Positions 1 to 8,778 of a stretch of 64,000 nt of DNA are shown here, piece after piece. A model generated the notes under the pieces. It worked only from the letters and a program-made list of their open reading frames with translations, did no database searches and was not told the DNA's origin. The position numbers were made by a program, and so were the translations under genes. The DNA is from a bacterium (GTDB taxonomy: Bacteria > Desulfobacterota > Binatia > DP-6), in assembly GCA_026129405.1 (NCBI GenBank), contig JAHCID010000001.1, positions 465,237 through 529,236 of the forward strand, read 5' to 3'. Every line of letters starts with the position of its first letter. Within the stretch, counting starts at the first letter, position 1.

Positions 1-996
1 GACGCCGGCTGCATCTGGCTGCGCCGCGAGGCGCTGCCGGGCCTGCGTCGTCTCGTCGACGCCGTCCACGCCGAAGGGGCGCTGGTCGCCGGGCAGATCG
101 GCCACGCCGGCCCGGTCGCGAACGCGAAGAGCAACGGCGTGCCGTCGCTCTCGCCCGGGCGCATGTTCAGTCCGCTCTCGATGCGCTTCTCGCACGCCAT
201 CACGCCCGCCGAGATCGCGCGCGTGACGGACGACTACGCGCGCGGCGCCGCGCTCATGGCCGAGGCCGGGTTCGACTCCATCGAGATCCACCTCGCCCAC
301 AACTACCTGCTCTCGTCGTTCCTGAGCCCGCGCTTCAACAAGCGGCGCGACGCCTGGGCCGGCAGCCTCGAGAACCGCGCCCGCTTCGCGCGCCAGGTGG
401 TCGCGGCGGTGCGCGGCGCGGCGCCGCCGCACATGGCGGTGACGGCGAAGATCTCGCTGCACGACGGCGTGCCCGGCGGCTTCAAGCCGCCCGAGAGCGT
501 GGCGTTCGCGCGCATGCTGGAAGCCGACGGCCACCTCGACGCGCTAGAGATGACCGGCGGCTCGTCGCTCGCGAACCCGATCTATCTCTTCAAGGGCGAG
601 GCGCCGCTCGCCGACTTCGCCAAGGTCCTGCCGCCGATCCCGCGGCTCGCGTTCAGGCTCTTCGGCAAGCGCTTCATGCCGTCGTACCCCTTCACCGAGG
701 GCTACTTCCGGCCCATGGCGCTCCAGGTGCGGGAGGCCGTCGCGATGCCGCTCGTCTTCCTCGGCGGCGTCAACAGGCTCGCGACCGTGCAGCGGGCGAT
801 GGCCGACGGCTTCGACTTCGTCGCCATGGGCCGCGCCGTCCTGCGCGAGCCCGACCTCGTCCAGCGCATGCAGGACGGCATCCAGACCGAGGGCACCTGC
901 ATCCACTGCAACCGCTGCATGGTGTCGATCTACAGCGGCAGCCGCTGCGTGGTGGACCACCCGGAGCCGATCGTCGCGTCGGGGCCGGTGGCCTGA
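1..996 (+). CDS. Old Yellow Enzyme-family FMN oxidoreductase, 5' end outside window
   Basis: The frame is open from the first base, so the N-terminus is missing. About 331 residues are present. Seen: GQIGHAGP near the start, the segment EIHLAHNYLLSSFLSP followed by N-x-R-x-D and a GS-x-ENRARF stretch, all hallmarks of the FMN-binding TIM barrel of NADH:flavin oxidoreductases. The C-terminus carries CIHCNRC and a further Cys nine residues on, the 4Fe-4S cluster motif of the dienoyl-CoA reductase/enoate reductase branch. The protein ends there, so the second FAD/NAD domain of FadH-type enzymes is absent. It probably reduces an activated C=C bond; the substrate is unknown. Confidence 0.85.
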   Translation, partial: DAGCIWLRREALPGLRRLVDAVHAEGALVAGQIGHAGPVANAKSNGVPSLSPGRMFSPLSMRFSHAITPAEIARVTDDYARGAALMAEAGFDSIEIHLAHNYLLSSFLSPRFNKRRDAWAGSLENRARFARQVVAAVRGAAPPHMAVTAKISLHDGVPGGFKPPESVAFARMLEADGHLDALEMTGGSSLANPIYLFKGEAPLADFAKVLPPIPRLAFRLFGKRFMPSYPFTEGYFRPMALQVREAVAMPLVFLGGVNRLATVQRAMADGFDFVAMGRAVLREPDLVQRMQDGIQTEGTCIHCNRCMVSIYSGSRCVVDHPEPIVASGPVA

Positions 997-1094
997 GCAG
1001 CGGCGCATTGCGCGGCTTACGCCGGGGCGCAAGGAGACCGCAGGCCGGGCGGCGCACACGCGCCGGTCCGTGCCCGACGAAAGGAGCCCCCACC

Positions 1095-1290
1095 ATGTCC
1101 CGTATCGACGCCAGCCTCTCCGGCCAGTTCCGCATCGGCGGCGAGATCACGATCAACCGTCTCGGCTTCGGCGCCATGCGCATCACCGGCCCTGGCATCT
1201 GAGGCGATCCGAGGATCGGAGGCGCTGCGCGTGCTGCGACACCTGCCCGAGCTCGGCGATGAGCTTCATCGACACCGCCGACACTCGCCC
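1095..1290 (+). pseudogene. aldo/keto reductase, N-terminal remnant
   Basis: A good Shine-Dalgarno (GAAAGGAG, 1079-1086) precedes an ATG. The first 35 residues end in INRLGFGAMRITGPGI, the standard start of an aldo/keto reductase, and then hit TGA at 1200-1202. Downstream in other frames come EALRVLRHLPELG and then SFIDTADT (to about 1286), the next conserved blocks of the same family. The gene is therefore frameshifted at least twice, and everything after the first quarter is missing. The TetR gene follows tail-on. Confidence 0.75.
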
Positions 1291-1321
1291 ACATCTCGGC
1301 AGGGGTCGGCGGCCCGGCCGC

Positions 1322-1945
1322 TCAGCGCCGGCGGCGCAGGGCGTCCCGGCGGCCTGCCGCCACCAACGCGCCGAGATACGCCTCCATCAGGCGTACCAGC
1401 TCGTCCTCGAGCGCTGCCGGATCGAGGCCCAGCTCCGGCTCCGCGCTCGCCGCGCGCAGGAGGCCGATCGCCGCGTGCGTCAGCACGAACGCGGACTCGG
1501 GCGTGAGCGCGACGTCGAGCCGCGCCTTGCCGGCGATCGCCGCGAAGAACGCCTCGTGATGCCGCTGGAGCACACCCTCGCCGCCGCGGTGGAAGAGCGC
1601 GTCGAGCAGCGTCCGCCGCGTCGACGGCGAGCCCTCGAAACCGCTCATGAGCGCGCGCACGATCGGGCGCACGGTGCCGAGATCGGGGCGCTCGATCAGC
1701 ATCGCGGCGATGCGCTCGCGCACCGCGGCGGCGCTGCGCTCGGCGAGCGCGGAGAGGATCGCCTGCTTGTCGGCGAAGTACTGGTAGACGGTGCCGATGC
1801 TCACGCCTGCACGCTCGGCGACCTGGTTCGTGGTGAGCCGCTCGACGCCGCCGCTCTCCAGAAGTTGAACCGCCGCCGTCAGGATCGCGTCGACGGTCGA
1901 GCTCGCGCGCGCCTGGCGGGGGATTCTTCTTGGCTTTTCCGTCAT
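1322..1945 (-). CDS. TetR-family transcriptional regulator
   Basis: 207 residues from the ATG at 1945. The start is chosen because the protein then begins MTEKPRRIPRQARASSTVDAI, and an earlier start would run into the divergent oxygenase gene. Residues ~15-60 form the TetR helix-turn-helix (LTTNQVAERAGVSIGTVYQY-F, then DKQAIL). The rest is a variable ligand-binding domain (TetR_C type). It diverges from the MpaB-like gene with about 80 bp between them. That gap holds an AT-rich stretch (cttatcacatat, ~2007-2018) suited to a promoter/operator, so local control of the oxygenase gene is likely. The ligand cannot be read. Confidence 0.85.
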   Translation of the reverse strand: MTEKPRRIPRQARASSTVDAILTAAVQLLESGGVERLTTNQVAERAGVSIGTVYQYFADKQAILSALAERSAAAVRERIAAMLIERPDLGTVRPIVRALMSGFEGSPSTRRTLLDALFHRGGEGVLQRHHEAFFAAIAGKARLDVALTPESAFVLTHAAIGLLRAASAEPELGLDPAALEDELVRLMEAYLGALVAAGRRDALRRRR

Positions 1946-2027
1946 TTGTCGTGCCTGGCCGGGCGCAGCCGGCGGCCGGGGCAAAGGCGAGTTCGAATCT
2001 GAGCACTTATCACATATCGTGGACGCC

Positions 2028-3356
2028 ATGACCGCCACGCTCGACGAGGTCCGCGCCCGGGTCGCCGCCCAGAAGACGCTGCTGCCGTCGCTCTACGGAC
2101 AGATCGATTTCGACACGATGCCGGAGCGGTACACCGACGACCCCGCGCAGGCGATCGTCCAGGACCGCGCCCCCGGCGGCGTCGCGGTCACGGACTACGA
2201 GCTCGATCTGGTGCGCGCGTACACGATGCTCGGCGACGTCGTCGCCGACGCCTACGCCGCGCTGATGCCCGCGATCCCCTTCCGCCGCCTGATCGCCATG
2301 CTCCAGGAGGCGTGCGAGCGCGGCGTCGAGCAGGTCGAGGACGCGCCGCCCGAGCTGGTCGCGTTCATCCGCTCGATGGAGCAGACGCCCGACTGGGTCG
2401 ACATGGACCTCGTGCGCGAGGGCGCGCGGCTCGACCTGAACGCCACCGCCAACGTCTCGCCGTACGCCATCCGCGGCGCGTTCATCGCCACCTTCCTGAA
2501 CAAGTACTCGGCGCTGCCGATGGCGATGACCGGCACCCTCAGCAACGAGACCGCCGCCCGCCGCGTGCGCGAGACCGCGCACTTCTTCGCCTGTACCGTG
2601 CTGCCCGGCGCGCTGGGCCGCCACGGCGAGGGCTTCAAGGCCGCCGCGATGGTGCGGCTCATGCACTCGATGGTGCGCGTCAACGTGCTGCGCTCCGGGC
2701 GCTGGGACGCGTCGGTGTACGGCGTGCCGATCCCGCAGGTCGACCAGATGCCGGCGGGCCTGATCCCGATCTTCCTGCTCGCCTTCCGCCTGATCGGCGA
2801 GGGCCGGCGCGAGTTCACGCCGGCCGAGCGCGCGCAGGTCGAGCTGGCGCGCTACCGCTGCTTCCTCCTCGGCCTGCCGGAAGACCTGCTCGCCGACACA
2901 CCGGAAGGCGTCGTGCGCATGATGACCGCGCGCAACACCACGCTGCGCAACGGCTTCGACGACGAGACCTGCGCCCCGCTGATCCGCGCCACGCTCGCCG
3001 CCTACCTCCCGAACGACGACAGCTGGGCGAGCCAGCTCTTCGATCAGGTCGAGCGGCGCTTCGCGAAGCTGATCTTCCTGAAGCACTTCCTCGGCGGCGA
3101 CCGCGCGATCGCCGACAAGATCGGCGTGCCGATCGACAACCTCGACATGGCGATCGGCATGACGGTCGGCCTCGGCATCGCGGCGCAGGTGAAGCTGTAC
3201 GACATCGCCGAGAGCATCCCGCTCGTGCGCGACGTCGCGCACGCGCTCCTCGTGCGGCGCGTGGAGGGCCTGCTCGACGGCTACGGCAAGGCGCGCTTCA
3301 CCACGGACGCGTCGAAGTACCGCTCGGCGGCGAAGTCGCCCGCGCACGCGGCGTGA
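2028..3356 (+). CDS. MpaB/Lcp-like oxygenase-domain protein (DUF2236 type)
   Basis: 442 residues from ATG 2028; a GTG at 2019 is an alternative, and neither has a clear ribosome site. The segments RRVRETAHFFACTVLPGAL and VRLMHSMVRVNVLRSG match the conserved helices of the ER-bound oxygenase MpaB/rubber oxygenase family, whose members bind heme b through a His. The conserved Arg/Thr and His are present. There is no signal peptide, unlike secreted latex-clearing proteins. The divergent TetR gene suggests inducible expression for a hydrophobic substrate (inference). The LOG gene starts 11 bp downstream. Confidence 0.7.
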   Translation: MTATLDEVRARVAAQKTLLPSLYGQIDFDTMPERYTDDPAQAIVQDRAPGGVAVTDYELDLVRAYTMLGDVVADAYAALMPAIPFRRLIAMLQEACERGVEQVEDAPPELVAFIRSMEQTPDWVDMDLVREGARLDLNATANVSPYAIRGAFIATFLNKYSALPMAMTGTLSNETAARRVRETAHFFACTVLPGALGRHGEGFKAAAMVRLMHSMVRVNVLRSGRWDASVYGVPIPQVDQMPAGLIPIFLLAFRLIGEGRREFTPAERAQVELARYRCFLLGLPEDLLADTPEGVVRMMTARNTTLRNGFDDETCAPLIRATLAAYLPNDDSWASQLFDQVERRFAKLIFLKHFLGGDRAIADKIGVPIDNLDMAIGMTVGLGIAAQVKLYDIAESIPLVRDVAHALLVRRVEGLLDGYGKARFTTDASKYRSAAKSPAHAA

Positions 3357-3367
3357 GATAGGCGGCG

Positions 3368-4129
3368 ATGAGCGGCGCCGCGCGCACCGGGGAGCGTCGA
3401 TGGGGCAAGTGTCCCCCGGCCAGCGAGGAGATCCGCTTCCTCCAGGGGCCGCAGTCGCGGCGCACCGAGCTGCTGCGCGTGCTCGGCATCGCCTGGGAAT
3501 TCATCCGCGGCTTCCGCACGCTCCACTTCGTGGGCCCCTGCGTCACGGTGTTCGGCTCGGCGCGATATCCCGAGTCGCACCCGTACTACGGCATGGCGCG
3601 CGACGTCGGTGCAGCCCTGGCGCGGGCGGGCTTCACGGTGATGACGGGCGGCGGGCCGGGGATCATGGAAGCGGCGAATCGCGGCGCGCGCGAGGTCGGC
3701 GGACGCAGCGTCGGATGCAACATCGAGCTGCCGAAGGAGCAGCGGCCCAACCCCTACCTCGACGCGTTCGTCACCTTCCGCCACTTCTACGTGCGCAAGG
3801 TGATGCTGGTGAAGTACTCGTACGCCTTCGTCGTCTGCCCCGGCGGCTTCGGCACGCTCGACGAGGCCTTCGAAGCGCTCACGCTGATCCAGACCGGCAA
3901 GATCGAGGACTTTCCCGTCGTGGTGATGGGCACCGACTTCTGGAGCCCGCTGCGCCGGACGATCGACGAGCTCGCCCGCGGCGGCACCATCGATCCGCAG
4001 GACGTGCGCCGCGTCACGTGGTGCGATTCCCCTGCCGAGGTGGTGGCGGCGATCCGCGATCGCGCGCTGCACGAGTTCGGCCTGTCGTACGCGCCGAGGA
4101 TGCGCCGTCGCCGCCTCCTCGGCGAGTGA
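3368..4129 (+). CDS. LOG-family protein (TIGR00730 Rossmann fold)
   Basis: 253 residues. The two family signatures are intact: GGGPGIMEAANRGA (residues ~98-111) and PGGFGTLDEAFE (~157-168), which bind nucleotide phosphate and carry the catalytic Glu. LOG enzymes are cytokinin-riboside monophosphate phosphoribohydrolases. Many bacterial members act on AMP-like nucleotides or have unknown roles. The N-terminal extension of about 50 residues (FLQGPQSRRTELLRVLGIAWEF) occurs in a bacterial subgroup. It lies 11 bp after the MpaB-like gene on the same strand and may be cotranscribed. Confidence 0.85.
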   Translation: MSGAARTGERRWGKCPPASEEIRFLQGPQSRRTELLRVLGIAWEFIRGFRTLHFVGPCVTVFGSARYPESHPYYGMARDVGAALARAGFTVMTGGGPGIMEAANRGAREVGGRSVGCNIELPKEQRPNPYLDAFVTFRHFYVRKVMLVKYSYAFVVCPGGFGTLDEAFEALTLIQTGKIEDFPVVVMGTDFWSPLRRTIDELARGGTIDPQDVRRVTWCDSPAEVVAAIRDRALHEFGLSYAPRMRRRRLLGE

Positions 4130-4228
4130 GGACGCTCGACGGGCTTCAGCGCAGAGCCGCCGTGCACACGCACGCTGCCGCGCGCCTGCTCGTGCCGGCC
4201 CTGCATGACTGCGTCCGGGTGAGACGAG

Positions 4229-4405
4229 TCAGCGAGACTCGGCCGCGACCGGCAGGGTGACGGAGACGCGGGCCCCTCTCTCTGCGCCGTCGTCGTCGAC
4301 CGCGATCCGGCCCCGTGCGCCGTCACGATCGACCGGCAGATCGCGAGGCCCATGCCCATGCCACGCTCCCTCGTGGTGGAGAAACTCGCGAACAGCCGCT
4401 CGGTG
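4229..4405 (-). pseudogene. sensor histidine kinase, C-terminal ATPase remnant
   Basis: On the minus strand one frame reads ERLFASFSTTRERGMGMGLAICRSIVTAHG, broken here into F-box (RLFASFSTT) and G2 box (GMGMGLAICRSIV) of a HATPase_c domain. One base later the neighbouring frame continues GRIAVDDDGAERGARVSVTLP to a stop at 4229-4231, the usual end of a histidine kinase. The relic thus has one frameshift and lacks its sensor, HisKA and N/G1 boxes. It sits downstream of the LOG gene in opposite orientation. Confidence 0.7.
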
Positions 4406-4566
4406 CTGGAGCTGGACGCGATCGCCGCGCAGCGGCGGCGCGCCCGGGAGGGAGCGGTGGGAGATGAACGATGCATGCGACTCTACCTCGTGGCGGAGGA
4501 AGAGGAGCGCCGGGCCGACGGGGCCGCCGCTTGCGCGGCGCCGGCTCGGCGTAGAACTGTCGCCCG

Positions 4567-4926
4567 ATGCGGCGGCGGCAGGCGGCGATCGTACACGCGC
4601 TCACCGCCGCCATCGTGTCCGAGCGCTGGCCGGACCGACCCGCCGACGCCGAGCGCCTGGCGCGCGTCACGGCGGCGGCGCTGGCGCAGGCCGGCCGCGC
4701 CCCCGACGTCATGCGGCTGCCGCTCGCCGTCCTGCTGCACCTCTTCGACGCGGCCCCGCTGGGGCGCGCCGGCCGCCGCTTCGCGCGCCTCGACCGCCGG
4801 GCGCAGGCGGCGGCGGTCGCACGCTGGCGCGACGCCCGGCTCGGCGTCCTGCGCAGCTTCGTGCGCTACTGGGAGAGCGTCGTCGTGCTCGCCTGGTACG
4901 CCGACGACGAGATCCGTGCCGCCTAG
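4567..4926 (+). CDS. small protein preceding a GMC oxidoreductase, function unknown
   Basis: 119 residues, Arg/Ala-rich, all-alpha in appearance. It contains LPLAVLLHLFDAAPLGRAGRRF and a C-terminal segment FVRYWESVVVLAWYADDEI, each broken by polar residues, with no signal peptide. It overlaps the GMC gene by 11 bp, so the two are translationally coupled. Some GMC and gluconate-dehydrogenase-type oxidases have a small partner subunit encoded just upstream, and this protein could play that role. That is inference from position; I recognise no family. Confidence 0.6.
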   Translation: MRRRQAAIVHALTAAIVSERWPDRPADAERLARVTAAALAQAGRAPDVMRLPLAVLLHLFDAAPLGRAGRRFARLDRRAQAAAVARWRDARLGVLRSFVRYWESVVVLAWYADDEIRAA

Positions 4927-6316
4927 CGGACTCGACGCCGAGGTCGTCGTCGTCGGCTCCGGGCCGGGCGGCGCCATCACCGCGGCGCTGCTCGCCGAAG
5001 CCGGTCGCGACGTGGTGGTGCTCGAGGAGGGCCCGGCGCCGATCGCGGCGTGTCCCCCGTACTCGCTGCGCGAGCTGGCGGAGAAGTACCGCGGCGGCGG
5101 CGGCCTCGCGGCCATCGGCCGCGTCCCCGTCGCCTACGCCGAAGCCCGCTGCGTGGGCGGCGGCAGCGAGATCAACAGCGGGCTGCACCACCGGCCACCG
5201 GACGAGGTGCTCGACGCCTGGCGGCGGCGCTTCGCGATCGAGGACTTCGACGCGACCGCGCTGGCGCCGCACCTCGCCGCCTGCGAGCGCGACGTGGGCG
5301 TGCACGCACGTCCCCACGCGGCTCCGCCGGCGTCGCAGAAGCTGCTCGACGGCGCGGCCCGTCTCGGCCTCGCCGCGCTCGACGTGCCCCGCTACGCCGA
5401 CTACGCCGCCGGCGGCGACGGCCGCCGGCTCGGCATGACGACGTCCTACCTGCCGCGGCTCGCGGCCGCCGGCGGACGTCTCGTCGCCGACACCCGCGTG
5501 CGGCGACTGCGACGCACCGGCGGCGACTGGGAGCTGCTCGCCGAGCAACCGGGCGGCCGCGTCACGTTGCGCGCGCGCACCGTCTTCGTCGCCGCCGGTG
5601 CCGTGCAGACACCGGCGCTGCTGCGGCGCAGCGGCGTCACCCGCAACGTCGGAGATACGCTCGCGCTGCACCCGATGGTGCGCGTGCTGGCGCGCTTCCC
5701 CGACGCCGTGAACCCGCCCGACGCCGGCATCGCCACGGCGCAGGTGAAGGCGCTGGCACCGCGGCTCAGCCTCGGCTGCTCGGTGAGCACGCGGCCGTTC
5801 CTCGCGCTCGCGCTCGCCGAGCATCGCCGGCGGCTCGACGACGTCGATGCGGACGCGAGCCGCATGGCGCTCTACTACGCCATGTCGACCGGCGGGCGCG
5901 GCTCGGTGCGGGTGCTGCCGGGACTGCGCGATCCCCTCGTCCGCTACCGGCTCGAGCGCGACGATCTGGCGACGCTCGCCGACGGCCTGCGCGTGCTCTG
6001 CCGCACGCTGCTCGCCGCCGGCGCGACCGAGGTCTACCCCGGCGTGCTTGGGCTCGGCCCGCTGCGCAGCGAGGCAGACGTCCCGCCGGTGCTGCCGCCG
6101 GACCGCACCAGCGTCGTGGCGCTGCACCTGTTCGCGTCGTGCCCGATGGGCGAGGACCGCCGCCGCAGCGCCGTCGACTCCTTCGGCCGCGTCCACGATC
6201 GCCCCGGGCTCCACGTCGCCGACGCCTCGTTGCTCGGCGGTCCGCCGAGCGTCAATCCGCAGGGCACCGTGATGGGCATCGTGCGGCGCAACGCGCTGGC
6301 GTTCCTCGCCCGCTGA
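4916..6316 (+). CDS. GMC-family FAD-dependent oxidoreductase
   Basis: 466 residues from GTG 4916, which overlaps the end of the upstream small gene. Residues ~10-32 form the FAD Rossmann motif VVVVGSGPGGAI followed by an acidic strand end (VVLEEG). CVGGGSEINSGLHHR is the GMC substrate-loop signature. The C-terminus has HLFASCPMGED and ADASLLGGPPSVNPQGTVMG, including the conserved Asn-Pro segment that closes the FAD site. Such enzymes oxidise alcohols or sterols. At 466 residues it is compact compared with the 500-700 of long-chain alcohol oxidases. There is no export signal. Confidence 0.85.
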   Translation: MPPSGLDAEVVVVGSGPGGAITAALLAEAGRDVVVLEEGPAPIAACPPYSLRELAEKYRGGGGLAAIGRVPVAYAEARCVGGGSEINSGLHHRPPDEVLDAWRRRFAIEDFDATALAPHLAACERDVGVHARPHAAPPASQKLLDGAARLGLAALDVPRYADYAAGGDGRRLGMTTSYLPRLAAAGGRLVADTRVRRLRRTGGDWELLAEQPGGRVTLRARTVFVAAGAVQTPALLRRSGVTRNVGDTLALHPMVRVLARFPDAVNPPDAGIATAQVKALAPRLSLGCSVSTRPFLALALAEHRRRLDDVDADASRMALYYAMSTGGRGSVRVLPGLRDPLVRYRLERDDLATLADGLRVLCRTLLAAGATEVYPGVLGLGPLRSEADVPPVLPPDRTSVVALHLFASCPMGEDRRRSAVDSFGRVHDRPGLHVADASLLGGPPSVNPQGTVMGIVRRNALAFLAR

Positions 6317-6359
6317 GCGGCCGGTTCCCAGCCGGCGCGGCGCGCGCTACACGGGGGCC

Positions 6360-7094
6360 ATGGACAGCACCATCACCGAGATCGCGCCGTCGGTCTTCCG
6401 CATCTCCACCTTCCATGCCGACTACGGGATGCAGTTCAATCAGTTCCTGGTGCGCGACGACGAGCCGCTCCTGTTCCACACCGGCTTCCGCGCGCTCTTC
6501 CCGACGACGTGCGCGGCGGTGCGCTCGGTGCTCGATCCGGCGACGCTGCGCTGGATCACCTTCAGCCACTTCGAGGGCGACGAGTCCGGTGCGCTGAACG
6601 AGTGGCTCGCGGTGGCGCCGCGCGCGCAGGCGGCCTGCGGCCTCGTCGGCGCGGTGACGAGCGTCAACGACTTCACCGGCCGCCCGGCGCGGGTGCTCGA
6701 GGACGGCGAGGTGCTGGAGCTCGGAACCCGGCGGCTCCAGTTCCTGCGCACGCCGCAGGTGCCGCACGGCTGGGATGCGAGCCTCCTCTTCGAGCAGACC
6801 GAGCGCACGCTCTTCTGCTCGGACCTCTTCTTCCAGCCGGCCGATCCGCCGCCGCTCAGCGAGGGCGACATCGTCGGTCCCGCGCGCGACGCCATCCTCG
6901 CCAATCGCAGCACGCCGTTCGCCAACGACCTGCCGTACACGCCCCACACCGACGCCACCATCGCACGCCTCGCCGCGCTGGCGCCGCGCACGCTGGCGGT
7001 CATGCACGGCTCGAGCTACCGCGGCGACGGCGGCCGCGCGCTGCGCGAGCTCGGGGCGGTGATCGCCGCGGCGCTCGGCGGGCGCGAGCGCTGA
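6360..7094 (+). CDS. MBL-fold protein of the ODP/flavodiiron type
   Basis: 244 residues. The metal site has the flavodiiron/ODP form H-x-E-x-D (SHFEGDESG, H70, E72, D74) instead of the hydrolase HxHxDH. Later ligands are visible at TPQVPHGWD, FCSDLFF and MHGSSYRG. Stand-alone ODP proteins bind a di-iron centre that reacts with oxygen and can act as O2 sensors or reductases. There is no flavodoxin domain. The gene starts 43 bp after the GMC gene on the same strand. Confidence 0.8.
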   Translation: MDSTITEIAPSVFRISTFHADYGMQFNQFLVRDDEPLLFHTGFRALFPTTCAAVRSVLDPATLRWITFSHFEGDESGALNEWLAVAPRAQAACGLVGAVTSVNDFTGRPARVLEDGEVLELGTRRLQFLRTPQVPHGWDASLLFEQTERTLFCSDLFFQPADPPPLSEGDIVGPARDAILANRSTPFANDLPYTPHTDATIARLAALAPRTLAVMHGSSYRGDGGRALRELGAVIAAALGGRER

Positions 7095-7232
7095 GCGCCT
7101 CCGTGCTGCCGAGAAAGAGCCGCTTCAGGAGCAGGCGGCAGATCGTACCCGGGCCCTCGAGCCGGCCGAGCGCCGCCGCCGATCTTGTCGCTGCTCGTCC
7201 ACCCGTATAGCGGGCGGCGAGGAGGCATCGAC

Positions 7233-7700
7233 ATGGTTTCGCTACCGCTCGAGGGAGGCTGCCACTGCGGCGCGCTGCGATACGGCGTCACGCAGCCGCC
7301 GCTGATGGTCTACAACTGCCACTGCACGAACTGCCAGAGGACGAGCGGCGGCGCGTTCTCGACGCCGGCCACGATCCTGGAGGCGGCGTTCGCGTTCACA
7401 CGGGGAGCACCGCAGCGCTTCGAGTGGACGTCGGATGCCGGCACCACGCGCTTCGGGCTCTCGTGCGGCCGCTGCGGCGGCCGGATCGCGAACGGGCAGG
7501 TCCCGACCAACGGGATACTCAGCCTGCGCACGGGTACGCTCGACGACCGGAGCTGGGTCGAGCCGGTCGGCGACATCTGGGTGCGCAGCGCCCAGGCGTG
7601 GGTGACGCTGCCCCCGGGCCGCATCCGCGCCGAGCAGCAGCCGGCGGACTACGCGCCGTTCCTGGCGGCGTTCCAGGCCCAGGGCCGCACGTTTTCATGA
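7233..7700 (+). CDS. GFA (glutathione-dependent formaldehyde-activating)-family protein
   Basis: 155 residues. The start is fixed by the ribosome site GAGGAGG (7219-7225) eight bases before the ATG. The Zn-binding pattern of the GFA/CENP-V fold is complete: GCHCGALRY, NCHCTNCQRTSG, and a later CGRCGGRI. Family members bind zinc; a true glutathione/formaldehyde role is shown only for a few. Single-gene unit between the MBL gene and the lipid-transport cluster. Confidence 0.85.
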   Translation: MVSLPLEGGCHCGALRYGVTQPPLMVYNCHCTNCQRTSGGAFSTPATILEAAFAFTRGAPQRFEWTSDAGTTRFGLSCGRCGGRIANGQVPTNGILSLRTGTLDDRSWVEPVGDIWVRSAQAWVTLPPGRIRAEQQPADYAPFLAAFQAQGRTFS

Positions 7701-7764
7701 CCGCGTCAGACTTGGGCCGGCAGCATCGCGCACCATGCGTGCAGCGGACGGGCCGGAGTGGGCC

Positions 7765-7796
7765 GTGGTGCCGACGTGCCGGCCCGTCGGCACCAC
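7765..7796. repeat. 12-bp perfect inverted repeat between GFA gene and mlaA
   Basis: Arms GTGGTGCCGACG (7765-7776) and CGTCGGCACCAC (7785-7796) flank an 8-base loop. No T-tract follows on either strand. It may act as a factor-dependent terminator for the GFA gene or as a regulatory site for the mlaA cluster that begins 115 bp on. The remaining 7701-7911 stretch shows nothing else. Confidence 0.55.
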
Positions 7797-7911
7797 GCGG
7801 GTCACGCCGCCTGCCGTCGTAGCGCGCCGTCGTACGGCAGCATCTTTGCATCGTAGTGCTCGAGATGTGGTTTCCGCGCCGAGTGCGCGCGACATGGCGA
7901 GCGGAGATGTC

Positions 7912-8778
7912 ATGAATCGCGGCGGGCGAAAGGTCACAGCAGCACAAGGGATCGCGATCCTCGTGCTCGTCGTGGCTGTCGGCTGCGCACGCAGCCCGGG
8001 CGTCCCCGACCCCGACGGGTCGTTCCACGCGTCCGATTTCTTCTCGCGCGCGAACGACCTCGACGACGCGCCCGACTACGATCCGTGGCGCCCGTTCAAC
8101 GAGGTCGTCTTCAGCTTCAACCACGACGTCCTCGACGGCTGGCTGGTGAAGCCGGCCGCCACGGGCTGGGAGAAGGTCATGCCCGCGGCGGCACGGCGGG
8201 CCATCGGGCACGCCTTCGACAATCTCGACATGCCCCGGCGCCTGGTGAACAACCTGCTCCAGGCGCGGCCGATCGGCGCGGCCCGCGAGCTGGGCCGCTT
8301 CGTCGTCAACACCACGATCGGCGTCGGCGGGCTGATGGACATCGCGGGGATGCTCCACATCGAGCCCAGCAACGCCGACCTCGGGCAGACGCTCGCCCTA
8401 TACGGCGTCGGCGCGGGACCGTACCTCGTGCTGCCGGCGAAATCCCCGCTCACCCTGCGCGATGCGATCGGCTCCACCGCCGACGGCTTCCTCGATCCGC
8501 TCGGCTTCGTGCTTCCCTTCGTCGCAGACGAGGCACGTGCCGTGGTGAACGCCATCAACGAGCGTTCGCTGAAGCTCCAGACGTTCGCCAACGTCGAAGA
8601 AAGCGTCCTCGACCTCTACACGGCCGCACGCAACGGCTACCTCCAGCGACGACGATTCGTCATTCGAGAGGCCGCCGAGTCGCGCGACGAGGAATGGCGC
8701 ACCGAGCTGGGCTGGATCATGGACGAGCCGGATCGACCCATCGCCGCCGCCATCCCCTCTCCGGAGAACCCCTCGTGA
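7912..8778 (+). CDS. mlaA: MlaA/VacJ-family outer-membrane lipoprotein
   Basis: 288 residues from ATG 7912, with GGAG just upstream. A basic N-terminus plus hydrophobic stretch ends at VAVGC, a lipobox with a non-canonical Ala at -3. The MlaA domain starts YDPWRPFNEVVFSFN and continues through GRFVVNTTIGVGGLMDIA and a conserved GVGAGPYLVLP. MlaA sits in the outer membrane with porins and removes mislocalised phospholipids from the outer leaflet. The last codons overlap the next gene by GTGA. It heads a four-gene cluster with an ABC ATPase, an MlaC-like protein and an ABC-2 permease. Confidence 0.88.
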   Translation: MNRGGRKVTAAQGIAILVLVVAVGCARSPGVPDPDGSFHASDFFSRANDLDDAPDYDPWRPFNEVVFSFNHDVLDGWLVKPAATGWEKVMPAAARRAIGHAFDNLDMPRRLVNNLLQARPIGAARELGRFVVNTTIGVGGLMDIAGMLHIEPSNADLGQTLALYGVGAGPYLVLPAKSPLTLRDAIGSTADGFLDPLGFVLPFVADEARAVVNAINERSLKLQTFANVEESVLDLYTAARNGYLQRRRFVIREAAESRDEEWRTELGWIMDEPDRPIAAAIPSPENPS

